Origin: Wenzhouxiangella marina
GTDB taxonomy: Bacteria; Pseudomonadota; Gammaproteobacteria; Xanthomonadales; Wenzhouxiangellaceae
Direction: 5' to 3'
Length of the DNA: 64,000 nucleotides
NCBI RefSeq assembly: GCF_001187785.1
Contig: NZ_CP012154.1
Coordinates: 614,501-678,500 of the forward strand
Below are positions 52,689 through 60,108 of this stretch, piece after piece (position 1 is the first letter of the stretch; each line of letters opens with the position of its first letter). The notes beneath the pieces are model-generated. The model made no database searches, had not been told where the DNA came from, and saw only the letters and a list, made by a program, of their open reading frames with translations. A program made the position numbers and the translations under genes.

Positions 52689-55132
52689 CGCGCCCTCAGC
52701 TGGCCGGCCGGCGGTCGCCTGGCGATCGACCAGGCCGGCAGCAGGCCGCCGAGCAGGCCGGCGGCAGCCGCCAGCGGGAGCAGTTGCAACCAGGGCCCGA
52801 GCGACAGGCTCAGGGGAACACTCCAGCCGAAGGCCCTGGGCTGGACCAGGCCGGAGAGCACGCCGTGGATGAGCAGGCTGATCGGAATCGCCAGCAGGGC
52901 TGCCACGAGCGCCAGGCCGAGGGTCTGGGTCAGGATCCATGCACCGAGGCCGGACTGCGTCAGGCCCAGCGCCCGGAGCGTGGCGTATTCGCGTCGCCGC
53001 TCCAGGCCGAGGGCGAGCAGGGCGCTGACCAGGCAGACCACGGCGATCGTGCCGACAAGGACCGCCAGGGCCTGGGTGATGCGGAAGGTGCGATCGAAGA
53101 CCGCCAGAGTGATCCGGCGGACCGAGTCGCGAAGGGTCAGGCGCAGGCGCTCGGTCGGCTCGCCGAGGCGCATGGCCATGGTCTCGAGCAACGGCAGGGA
53201 TTGCCCGGGGCTCAGATACAGGCCCACGCTGTCGCGGGCCGGGTCGGAGAAGCGCACTCGATAATGTGCGCCCCGGATCGCGATCTGGCCGGCATCGCTG
53301 GCGTAATCGCGATAGATGCCGAGGATCGAATAGGGACGCAGGCCATCCGGACCCTCGAGGCTGATCGTGTCCGAACGAACCAGGGCCTGACGGCGGGCGA
53401 AGGGCTCGGAGATGAACACCGCGCTGCCCGCTTCGAAAGCGGCCCAGTCCTCCGTGCTGCCTCCCTGTAGAAACTCGAAGCCTGTCCTTGCCTGCTCGGG
53501 CAGGTCGTAGGCCATGAGTCGGCTACCGTCCTGGCGCCGAGTCTGGCGGACCGAGGACAGCGCAGCGATCTCCGGCCACTGGCCGATGGAATCGATCTGC
53601 GCCTGGTCAAGCTCGCGTCCGTCGATGCTCAGATACGCATCGGCCCTGAGCAGGCGTGTGACCCAGTCGTCGACGGCGGTTCGGAACCCGCCGACCATCA
53701 AGGCCATGCCGGCGCTCAGGCCCAGGGCCAGGCTCAGCGCGGCCAGGCTGGGAGAGAGACGACGCCTGGAGCCGGCGAGCATGCCCAGTGCCCGCGCCGG
53801 CGCGGCATCGGGCAGGAGGCGAGGCAAGCGACCCAACACGGCAAGGCCGAGCCGAGGTGCCAGCAGGGCGCAGGCGCATAGCCAGAGAAAAAGGGCGATC
53901 AGGGCGGCGATCAGGCTGTCGCTGATCCAGATGGCGAGCAGGCCGACCATCACCAGGGCCGTCACTGCAATGGCAAGTCCGGCGAGGCCGGGCCCGGGAT
54001 CGGCCGCCCTTTGCTGGAACGCCGGCGCCTGCCCGGGCTGGATCCGGAATGCCGTTCGCAGCAGGCCGGACACGCTGATGGTGGTCATTCCCAGGGTCAG
54101 AGCGAGGATGCCCAGATACAGGGTTCTCGAGGGCAGGATCTGTTGACCGGTGACCAGGCCGTAGAGCTCCGCGGCCGGGCTCTGGACCAGTCCCAGCAGG
54201 GCGCGCGCCAGTTCGGTGCCCAGGCCGAGGCCGATCAGGCAGCCCAGAAAGCTCAGGGCGAGGGCTTCGAGCAGCAGCCAGGCGGTCAGACGACCCCGCG
54301 TCACGCCGATCGCTCGCAGCATGGCGATCTGGCGCTGGCGTTGAACGAGCAGAAAACTGAGGACCGAGTGGACGACGAACAGACCCACCAGCAGTGCCAG
54401 CAGGCTGAGCGCGGTGAGATTGATGCGCATGCCCCGGGTCAGGCGATCGAGACCGGCGCGACGCGTTTCGGGCTCGATCAGCCTCAGATCCTCCGGCAGG
54501 TTTGCCTTCAGCCAGGCTTCGGCCTCGGCTGGCGCCGCGATCCAGCTCAGTTGTCCGGGTCGCTCGAGCAGATCCTGGGCGCCGGCGATGTCCATCAGCA
54601 GGCGATTGTCGAGCCAGGCCTGGCCGTCGAGCCGCTCCAGGATCTCGACCTTGATCTGCCGTCCCTCGTGGCGCAGGCTCAGCGTCTGGCCAGGGGTCAC
54701 GCCCAGCCGCTCGGCGGTGGCTGCGTTGATCAGAGCGGCGTCCGGCCGTGCCATCAGGCCTGCGCCCAGGGCCGGGCTGGTGCCGGATTCCGCGCTGGCG
54801 CTGAGTGGGTCGGTCGCAATGAGTTCCAGCCGCACGTCTCCCGCGCTGACCGTGGCCGATAGGAAGGGTTGCAGCGCTGGGCTGCCGCGCCGCAGGCGAA
54901 GTTCAACGTAATCCCCGTCCTCGAGTTCGCCGCCGGCGCGGGCTTCGATTCGCAGGGATCGGTCGCCGGACAGGGCTCGACTCGCCGCATCGAGCGAATC
55001 CAGCAATTGCCCGCGCAGCAGAGCGACGCCGGTGACCACGGCCACGCCGGCGGCGATTCCGATCAGTGCCAGCGCCAGCTGCGCGGGGTGGCGGTAGAAG
55101 AAGCGGCGCGAACTGCGCAGGAGGAGGGTCAT
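52685..55132 (-). CDS. FtsX-like ABC transporter permease
   Basis: An 815-residue inner-membrane permease with two FtsX modules: a first helix near residues 18-40, a large periplasmic domain, three helices around 230-360, further helices in the centre, a second periplasmic domain and three C-terminal helices. It resembles the MacB/LolC class that moves lipophilic or lipoprotein cargo by mechanotransmission rather than through a channel. It overlaps the ATPase gene upstream and the AttH gene downstream by 4 bases each. Confidence 0.9.
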   Translation of the reverse strand: MTLLLRSSRRFFYRHPAQLALALIGIAAGVAVVTGVALLRGQLLDSLDAASRALSGDRSLRIEARAGGELEDGDYVELRLRRGSPALQPFLSATVSAGDVRLELIATDPLSASAESGTSPALGAGLMARPDAALINAATAERLGVTPGQTLSLRHEGRQIKVEILERLDGQAWLDNRLLMDIAGAQDLLERPGQLSWIAAPAEAEAWLKANLPEDLRLIEPETRRAGLDRLTRGMRINLTALSLLALLVGLFVVHSVLSFLLVQRQRQIAMLRAIGVTRGRLTAWLLLEALALSFLGCLIGLGLGTELARALLGLVQSPAAELYGLVTGQQILPSRTLYLGILALTLGMTTISVSGLLRTAFRIQPGQAPAFQQRAADPGPGLAGLAIAVTALVMVGLLAIWISDSLIAALIALFLWLCACALLAPRLGLAVLGRLPRLLPDAAPARALGMLAGSRRRLSPSLAALSLALGLSAGMALMVGGFRTAVDDWVTRLLRADAYLSIDGRELDQAQIDSIGQWPEIAALSSVRQTRRQDGSRLMAYDLPEQARTGFEFLQGGSTEDWAAFEAGSAVFISEPFARRQALVRSDTISLEGPDGLRPYSILGIYRDYASDAGQIAIRGAHYRVRFSDPARDSVGLYLSPGQSLPLLETMAMRLGEPTERLRLTLRDSVRRITLAVFDRTFRITQALAVLVGTIAVVCLVSALLALGLERRREYATLRALGLTQSGLGAWILTQTLGLALVAALLAIPISLLIHGVLSGLVQPRAFGWSVPLSLSLGPWLQLLPLAAAAGLLGGLLPAWSIARRPPAGQLRAR

Positions 55133-55809
55133 TGCGCCGCTTCGAGCCGGCCTCGTTCGAGGCGGCAGACCCGATCGAAGCGGTGGGCGATGGACGCATC
55201 ATGGGTGACCATGATCAGCGAACAGCCGACATTCCGGACGCTGTCGTCGAACAGCTCGAGCACCCGCTCGGCGTTGTCCGGATCGAGATTGCCCGTTGGC
55301 TCATCGGCGAGCACCAGCGCCGGACGGTGGATCAGCGCCCTCGCGATGGCGACGCGCTGACGCTCGCCGCCGGACAGTTCCTCGGGAAGCCGCTGTTGCA
55401 GCTGGTCGATGCCGAGGCGTTCGCAGAGTTCGCGGATCGCCGTTGCGTCGGTCGGCTGCTGATTCAGCCAGGGCACCAGCGCGATGTTGTCGTAGACGCT
55501 GAGGCTGTCGATCAGATTGAAGTCCTGGAACACCAGGCCGATCTGCCTGGCGCGTAGCCGGGTTCGCCCGGGCTCGGGGAGCTCGCTCAGACAGTCCGGC
55601 CCCAGCCAGATGCGGCCCTCGTCGGGCTGGTCCATGCCGGCGGCCAGGTGCAGCAGCGTGCTCTTGCCGGACCCGGAGGCCCCCATGATGGCCAGGCGCT
55701 CACCCGGTGCCAGGCTGAGGTCGAGCGCGCTCAGGACCTGGACCTCCTCCCGACCCGAGCGGAAGCGCCGGCTGACCTGCTCGAAGCGCAGCAGAGCGTC
55801 AGAGGGCAC
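55129..55809 (-). CDS. LolD/MacB-type ABC transporter ATPase
   Basis: A 226-residue ATPase with Walker A GASGSGKST, Q-loop FQDFNLID, signature LSGGERQRVAIARAL, Walker B LVLADEPTGNLD and the H-loop MVTHDAS. The TGNLD pattern is typical of the LolD/MacB/FtsE branch that pairs with FtsX-like permeases. It overlaps the DUF3429 gene upstream by 11 bases and the permease downstream by 4. Confidence 0.94.
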   Translation of the reverse strand: MPSDALLRFEQVSRRFRSGREEVQVLSALDLSLAPGERLAIMGASGSGKSTLLHLAAGMDQPDEGRIWLGPDCLSELPEPGRTRLRARQIGLVFQDFNLIDSLSVYDNIALVPWLNQQPTDATAIRELCERLGIDQLQQRLPEELSGGERQRVAIARALIHRPALVLADEPTGNLDPDNAERVLELFDDSVRNVGCSLIMVTHDASIAHRFDRVCRLERGRLEAAQ

Positions 55810-56251
55810 GGCCGGTCGCGATCAGCCAGGTGAGGACGAGCAGGGCGATGACGGTGCTGCTCAGGCCCAGCCGCAGTCGACGGTACCAGCCCGGCAGCGC
55901 CCGAAGCTTCCAGGGCGGATCCACGGCCAGATGCGCGGCGAAGCCCGCAGCGAGCAGCATGGCGGCCCAGGCTTGTGGCAGCAGCATGGCGGGCCAAGCG
56001 CCGAGCAGGATGAGGTTGCTGGCAATCAGTCGCGAGGACCGAGGTGCAGCGGACTGCAGCTCGCGCTGCCAGAGCGTGCCGCAGAGGAAGGCAAGGATCA
56101 GCAGGCCGTAGCCGATCAGCAAGCGATCCAGCCAGTCGGGTGCGCCGGTCAGGCGGGTCAGGGCCAGACCCGCGAAGGGAATGACGCCCGCCCAGCCGAG
56201 GCCTCGGGTCGTGGTGATCCAGCGATCGCTTTCAAGAGACGTTCGAGTCAT
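55799..56251 (-). CDS. DUF3429-like membrane protein
   Basis: A 150-residue protein with about five hydrophobic helices. The pattern LGWAGVIPFAGLALT, LLIGYGLLILAFLCGTLW and SNLILLGAWPAMLL matches the DUF3429 family, whose function is unknown. It is the first gene of the ABC/AttH unit, so it may be an auxiliary membrane component of that system. The ATG at 56251 was preferred over one 12 codons upstream that lies in unconserved sequence. Confidence 0.75.
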   Translation of the reverse strand: MTRTSLESDRWITTTRGLGWAGVIPFAGLALTRLTGAPDWLDRLLIGYGLLILAFLCGTLWQRELQSAAPRSSRLIASNLILLGAWPAMLLPQAWAAMLLAAGFAAHLAVDPPWKLRALPGWYRRLRLGLSSTVIALLVLTWLIATGRAL

Positions 56252-56345
56252 GACCAGGCTCCTTGTTCGGCGCGTCGAAAATGACAAGCGACCCTTTTGC
56301 GCCAGTGTAAGCCGCTCGACGCCAACGCGATGTAGCTGCTATAAA

Positions 56346-56383
56346 TAAGAAAGCCCCTGACCGGGAGCCGTGGTCAGGGGCTT
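56346..56383 (-). terminator. Intrinsic terminator facing the minus strand
   Basis: A perfect 12-bp stem AAGCCCCTGACC/GGTCAGGGGCTT with a 9-nt loop. On the minus strand the hairpin is followed by TCTTATTTAT. No minus-strand protein gene ends here; it insulates the DUF3429 operon from whatever is transcribed leftward out of 56384-56690. Confidence 0.8.
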
Positions 56384-56583
56384 GAGAGACATCCGAAGCG
56401 GGGGAGGGAGTCAGGGCCTTGGAGGGTCCGCCTCGAATGCGGGGTCAAGTATCCAGTCCGGTGGTGAACCGGTCGTGAACGCGACGGGAGTCGATACGGG
56501 GCAGGGAACTTTTCCACGTGATGTGCGTCTCACTCCTCGAGCGCTGTGGGTTACGCGACATCGACCGAGGATTGGAAGTAAGT
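56384..56583. other. Gene-free stretch upstream of panD
   Basis: No coding potential on either strand that I can support. It lies between a minus-facing terminator and a plus-facing promoter; a leftward untranslated RNA is possible because of the terminator at 56346-56383. Confidence 0.4.
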
Positions 56584-56613
56584 TTGGCAAATCTGCAAAA
56601 GTTGTGGTAGACT
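56584..56613 (+). promoter_or_regulatory. Putative sigma70 promoter
   Basis: TTGGCA (56584-56589), 18-base spacer, TAGACT (56608-56613). The sequence GTTGTGG...CCACCAAC around it forms an inverted repeat with one bulged base that could be an operator. Confidence 0.45.
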
Positions 56614-56619
56614 TGCCAC

Positions 56620-56724
56620 CAACCTTGGTAAAACCGCAACGTTTTGTCGAGGTCGCAGGGCGCGAAGCGAGGTACATCACTCCGATAGATTGCCCCTCCC
56701 CGGTTCGGGGAGGGGTTTTTTTTT
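56620..56724 (+). ncRNA. Candidate small RNA or attenuated leader upstream of panD
   Basis: About 105 nt between the putative promoter at 56584-56613 and a very strong terminator at 56693-56724. It contains AAAAC-CGCAAC-GTTTT as a small hairpin and no open frame. The panD ATG is 78 bases past the terminator, so the RNA is either separate or an attenuator. Family not recognised. Confidence 0.4.
56693..56724 (+). terminator. Strong intrinsic terminator
   Basis: CCCCTCCCCG, a short loop, CGGGGAGGGG, then nine T. One of the clearest terminators in the window; it faces the plus strand and precedes panD. Confidence 0.92.
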
Positions 56725-56801
56725 CGCCCTCGCGGACCCATCTGCAAGTCCGAGCGTGCGTCAGGCGCTCACTTCGAGACTGTCACCCAGAGACCAATGC
56801 C

Positions 56802-57182
56802 ATGCAGATTCAATTGCTCAAGGCCAAGATTCATCGCGCGACCGTGACCCAGGTCGAGCTCGACTATGAAGGTTCCTGTGCCATCGACGAAGACCTCCTG
56901 GAGGCCGCCGGTATCAGGGAATACGAGCAGATTCACATCTACAACATCACCAGCGGCGAACGTTTCGTCACCTACGCCATCCGTGCCGAACGCGGAACCG
57001 GAGTGATCAGTGTCAATGGTGCGGCGGCCCACAAGGCCAGCGTCGGCGATCTGGTGATCATCGCCGCTTATGCGGGTCTGGATGCGGCAGAGGCCGAGCG
57101 CCACGTACCCAGCCTGGTCTATCCGGATGCCGACAATCGCATCATGAGAACCGCGGGCAGCATTCCGGTACAGGCTGCCTGA
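56802..57182 (+). CDS. panD: Aspartate 1-decarboxylase proenzyme
   Basis: Makes beta-alanine from aspartate for pantothenate and CoA. The 126-residue protein has the autocleavage site YEGSCAID, with cleavage between Gly24 and Ser25 giving the pyruvoyl group, plus the conserved NGAAAH segment. Start and length match the family. It is followed after 8 bases by pgi, so the two are probably co-transcribed. Confidence 0.97.
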   Translation: MQIQLLKAKIHRATVTQVELDYEGSCAIDEDLLEAAGIREYEQIHIYNITSGERFVTYAIRAERGTGVISVNGAAAHKASVGDLVIIAAYAGLDAAEAERHVPSLVYPDADNRIMRTAGSIPVQAA

Positions 57183-57190
57183 TCACGCGA

Positions 57191-58636
57191 GTGTTGCAAA
57201 AAAGCGACACTCCGTCGGTTCGCGAGTTACTCGAAGCCGACCCCGAACGTCCCCGCCGCCACAGTTGGCGGGGCGACAACTGGTTGTTTGACTGGTCGCG
57301 CGTGCCGATCGATGACGCTGCGCTCGACGCGATCATCAGCGAACTCCGGGAGGTCGGCCTCGAATCGGCTACGCAGCGCCTGTTCGCGGGCGAGCAGGTC
57401 AACCCCAGCGAAGGTCAGTCCGCGACCCATACCCGGCTTCGGCAGCAGCCACGTCCGGAATCGACCCGGCGATTTCTCGAGCAGGCCGAGCGCCTGCATT
57501 CGGGCCAGGCCGGTCTTTCGGATCTCATCCATATCGGCATCGGCGGCTCGGATCTAGGCCCACGTCTGATCGATCGGGCGCTGGCCGAGGGCGACAGTGC
57601 GCTGCGTGTTCACTGGCTCTCCAGCCTGGATTCTCGAAGCTGCCGAGCGCTGTTGAGTGAACTCGACCCGGCGAGCACCGGCATGGTGCTGGCGTCGAAA
57701 TCCTTCACCACCGAAGAAACCCTCGTTCAGGCCGCCGTTGTTCGTGACTGGCTGGGCCCGGCCTGGGCCGAGCGCAGCTGGGCGGCGACGGCGCGCCCGG
57801 ATCGAGCCCGTGAGTTCGGCCTCCCCGATGAGGCGATCCTGGGCTTCCCCGATAGCGTTGGCGGGCGTTTCTCGCTCTGGTCCTCCATCGGAGTCAGCGC
57901 GGCCGCGTCCATCGGGCGGGAACGCTTCGAGTCGCTTCTCGACGGTGCGGCCGAGGCCGATCAGGCCTTCCTGGCGGCGCAGGGGGACCTGGGTGGCCAA
58001 CGCGAGTTGGCGACGATGCTCGCCGTGCTCCTGCACCATTTCCGTCGCGGCCTGGATCGGCCGACCCTTGGCGTGATTTCCTATGAGCCGCGACTGTCCC
58101 TGCTGGGGGATTTTCTGCAGCAGCTGATCATGGAAAGCCTGGGCAAGGGCGCCGATCTCGATGACCGGCCCCTCGATCGGCCAACCGCCCCGCTCGTGTT
58201 CGGCGGCATCGGAACCGGTGCCCAGCACTCGATCTTCCAGGCCCTGCACCAGGGCGCCGACGATCATTCCTTGATCCTGGTCGGCACCGTGCGGGATCGT
58301 CAGGCCGACCCCGCCTGGCAGCGCACGCAGCTTGCGCACCTGCTTGCCCAGGCCCAGGCACTGGCCTTCGGTCGTCAGGAAGGGCGGGCTTGTCAGCGCA
58401 TGCCCGGCAATCGTCCCGTTGCCCTGCTGCTCGGCCGGGAGCTCGACGCTCGTTCCCTGGGCTACCTGCTGGCCAGCTTCGAGCACGCCGTGTTCGCGCT
58501 GAGCGTGCTGTGGCAGATCAACCCCTTCGATCAATGGGGTGTCGAAGAAGGCAAGCGCCTGGCCGGGAACTTCAGCCGACGACTTGCATCCGATGAGCCT
58601 GATCTGGAAGACTTCCCCGACGCCGGATTTTTTTGA
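57191..58636 (+). CDS. pgi: Glucose-6-phosphate isomerase
   Basis: Interconverts glucose-6-phosphate and fructose-6-phosphate. The 481-residue protein carries both PGI signatures: DSVGGRFSLWSSIGVSAA and INPFDQWGVEEGKRLA; GIGGSDLGPR and the late HQG motif are also present. It is shorter than the 540-residue E. coli enzyme but near the roughly 500-residue Xanthomonas type. The GTG at 57191 is used; TTG follows as the next codon. Confidence 0.95.
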   Translation: MLQKSDTPSVRELLEADPERPRRHSWRGDNWLFDWSRVPIDDAALDAIISELREVGLESATQRLFAGEQVNPSEGQSATHTRLRQQPRPESTRRFLEQAERLHSGQAGLSDLIHIGIGGSDLGPRLIDRALAEGDSALRVHWLSSLDSRSCRALLSELDPASTGMVLASKSFTTEETLVQAAVVRDWLGPAWAERSWAATARPDRAREFGLPDEAILGFPDSVGGRFSLWSSIGVSAAASIGRERFESLLDGAAEADQAFLAAQGDLGGQRELATMLAVLLHHFRRGLDRPTLGVISYEPRLSLLGDFLQQLIMESLGKGADLDDRPLDRPTAPLVFGGIGTGAQHSIFQALHQGADDHSLILVGTVRDRQADPAWQRTQLAHLLAQAQALAFGRQEGRACQRMPGNRPVALLLGRELDARSLGYLLASFEHAVFALSVLWQINPFDQWGVEEGKRLAGNFSRRLASDEPDLEDFPDAGFF

Positions 58637-58761
58637 AAGCATTTGGCAAGCCCGGCGGTCTAGTGCTTTATCCCCTCGGTAGGTCCGAGTGGATCGCGGT
58701 CCGGTGACAGGCAATGCTCGGGCCATTCCGTTTTTTTGATTCAAGACGATGGAGAACAACG

Positions 58762-59151
58762 ATGGCTGACAAGAAGCTTCTGATTTCGACCCTGGGCACC
58801 GTGTCCGCACTGACCCTTTCGGCCGCTGCCGTGGCCGGACAATCCGCGGGTGAACAGCTGTTCCAGGCCGATGCCCTGGACGCCGGTTTCATGCTCGACC
58901 AGCCGAACTTCGGCGAAGGCTCCTGCGGTGAGGGCTCCTGTGGAGAAGGGTCCTGCGGTGAAGGCGAGGGCCATGACGAAGACAGCGAGGCCGAGGGCAG
59001 CTGTGGCGAAGGCTCTTGTGGAGAGGGCTCCTGCGGCGAAGGCAGCTGCGGCGAGGGTGCCTGTGGTGAAGGCGAAGGCGACGACGACAAGGATGCCGAA
59101 GGCAGCTGCGGAGAAGGTTCCTGCGGCGAAGGCTCCTGCGGCCAGGCTTGA
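58762..59151 (+). CDS. hvfA: HvfA-like Cys-rich RiPP precursor (copper-binding 'bufferin' type)
   Basis: A 129-residue secreted peptide: signal peptide (LLISTLGTVSALTLSAAAVA, about residues 6-26), a short conserved leader (EQLFQADALDAGFMLDQPN), then eleven Cys in EGSCG-type repeats. The repeats form three blocks of 3, 5 and 3 Cys; one unit is EGACG. Acidic, His/Asp/Glu-rich linkers (GHDEDSEAE and GDDDKDAE) separate them. In HvfA/BufA proteins such Cys are converted by the MNIO enzyme to oxazolone/thioamide groups that bind copper. GGAG lies 7 bases before the ATG. The MNIO gene follows after 14 bases. Confidence 0.88.
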   Translation: MADKKLLISTLGTVSALTLSAAAVAGQSAGEQLFQADALDAGFMLDQPNFGEGSCGEGSCGEGSCGEGEGHDEDSEAEGSCGEGSCGEGSCGEGSCGEGACGEGEGDDDKDAEGSCGEGSCGEGSCGQA

Positions 59152-59165
59152 GCGCCCCATCGTCC

Positions 59166-59999
59166 ATGAATCCGGGCCGGCTCCCTGTCGAGGGGGCCGG
59201 CCTGGGCCTGCGTCGGGCCCTGCTCGGCCCGCTGCGGGAGTATTCAGGTCCGGCGCCGGACTTCCTGGAAGTGGCGCCGGAGAACTGGATCGGCGTGGGC
59301 GGAAGTCTGGGTCGCAAGTTTCGCTACTTCACCGAGCGCTACCCCCTGCTGGTTCACGGTCTGTCCCTGTCCCTGGGGGCGCCCGAGCCACTCGATGAGG
59401 GCTTTCTCAAGCGCCTGCGACATTTTCTCGATGCGCATGAGGCGGTCTGCTACTCGGATCACCTGAGTTACTGCTCGGAGCACGGTCATCTCTACGATCT
59501 GATGCCATTGCCCTTCCTGCCGGAAACCGTCGATTGGGTGGCGGATCGGATCGCGCAGGTCCAGGACCATCTCGGCCGGCAGATCGCCGTGGAGAACATT
59601 TCCTACTACGCCTCGCCCGGGGCGGAAATGAGCGAACTGGACTTCGTCAAGGCCGTGATCGAGCGCGCCGACTGCAAGCTCCTTCTCGACGTCAACAACA
59701 TCCACGTCAACAGCGTCAATCATGCCTATGACGCGGAGGAGTTCCTGGCGGGGATTCCGGCCGACCGCGTCGCCTACATCCACGTCGCCGGGCACCATCA
59801 CGAGGCCGAGGACCTGATCGTCGATACCCATGGCGCTGCCGTGGTCGATCCGGTCTGGAACCTCCTCGCCTCGGCCTATCGGCGCCTCGGCCCCGTTCCG
59901 ACCCTGTTGGAGCGCGACTTCAACTTTCCCCCGCTGGAAGAGCTGATGGCCGAGGTCGACACGATTCGCCGCTTGCAGACCGTCGCTCAGGCCGCCTGA
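59166..59999 (+). CDS. hvfB: HvfB-like MNIO enzyme (DUF692), RiPP maturase
   Basis: A 277-residue multinuclear non-haem iron enzyme with a TIM-barrel fold. Likely metal ligands are His64 (VHGLSLSLG), Asp98/His99 (YSDHLSYC), Glu143 (VENISYY), Asp175/Asn178 (LLLDVNNIHVNSVNH), His206/His210 (IHVAGHHHEAED) and Asp220/His222 (DTHG). It should modify the Cys residues of the upstream EGSCG precursor. The ATG at 59166 is used, but a TTG at 59148 that overlaps the precursor stop (TTGA) could also start it. The usual partner HvfC (DUF2063), normally encoded next, is absent. Confidence 0.9.
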   Translation: MNPGRLPVEGAGLGLRRALLGPLREYSGPAPDFLEVAPENWIGVGGSLGRKFRYFTERYPLLVHGLSLSLGAPEPLDEGFLKRLRHFLDAHEAVCYSDHLSYCSEHGHLYDLMPLPFLPETVDWVADRIAQVQDHLGRQIAVENISYYASPGAEMSELDFVKAVIERADCKLLLDVNNIHVNSVNHAYDAEEFLAGIPADRVAYIHVAGHHHEAEDLIVDTHGAAVVDPVWNLLASAYRRLGPVPTLLERDFNFPPLEELMAEVDTIRRLQTVAQAA

Positions 60000-60108
60000 G
60001 CCAGCCAGTCAGACCCTGCCGGGGCGCTCGGAAACGCGTTCCGGACCCGAATGATCCCCTTTCGCACTCCTTGGTGCGTTACTGCGCATCGATCCACTGG
60101 AGAGTCCG

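Noticed and set aside
56370-56801. N-terminal extension of panD frame across the leader region
   Set aside because: The extension runs through a strong terminator and lacks homology; PanD starts at 56802 with Ser25 at the standard position.
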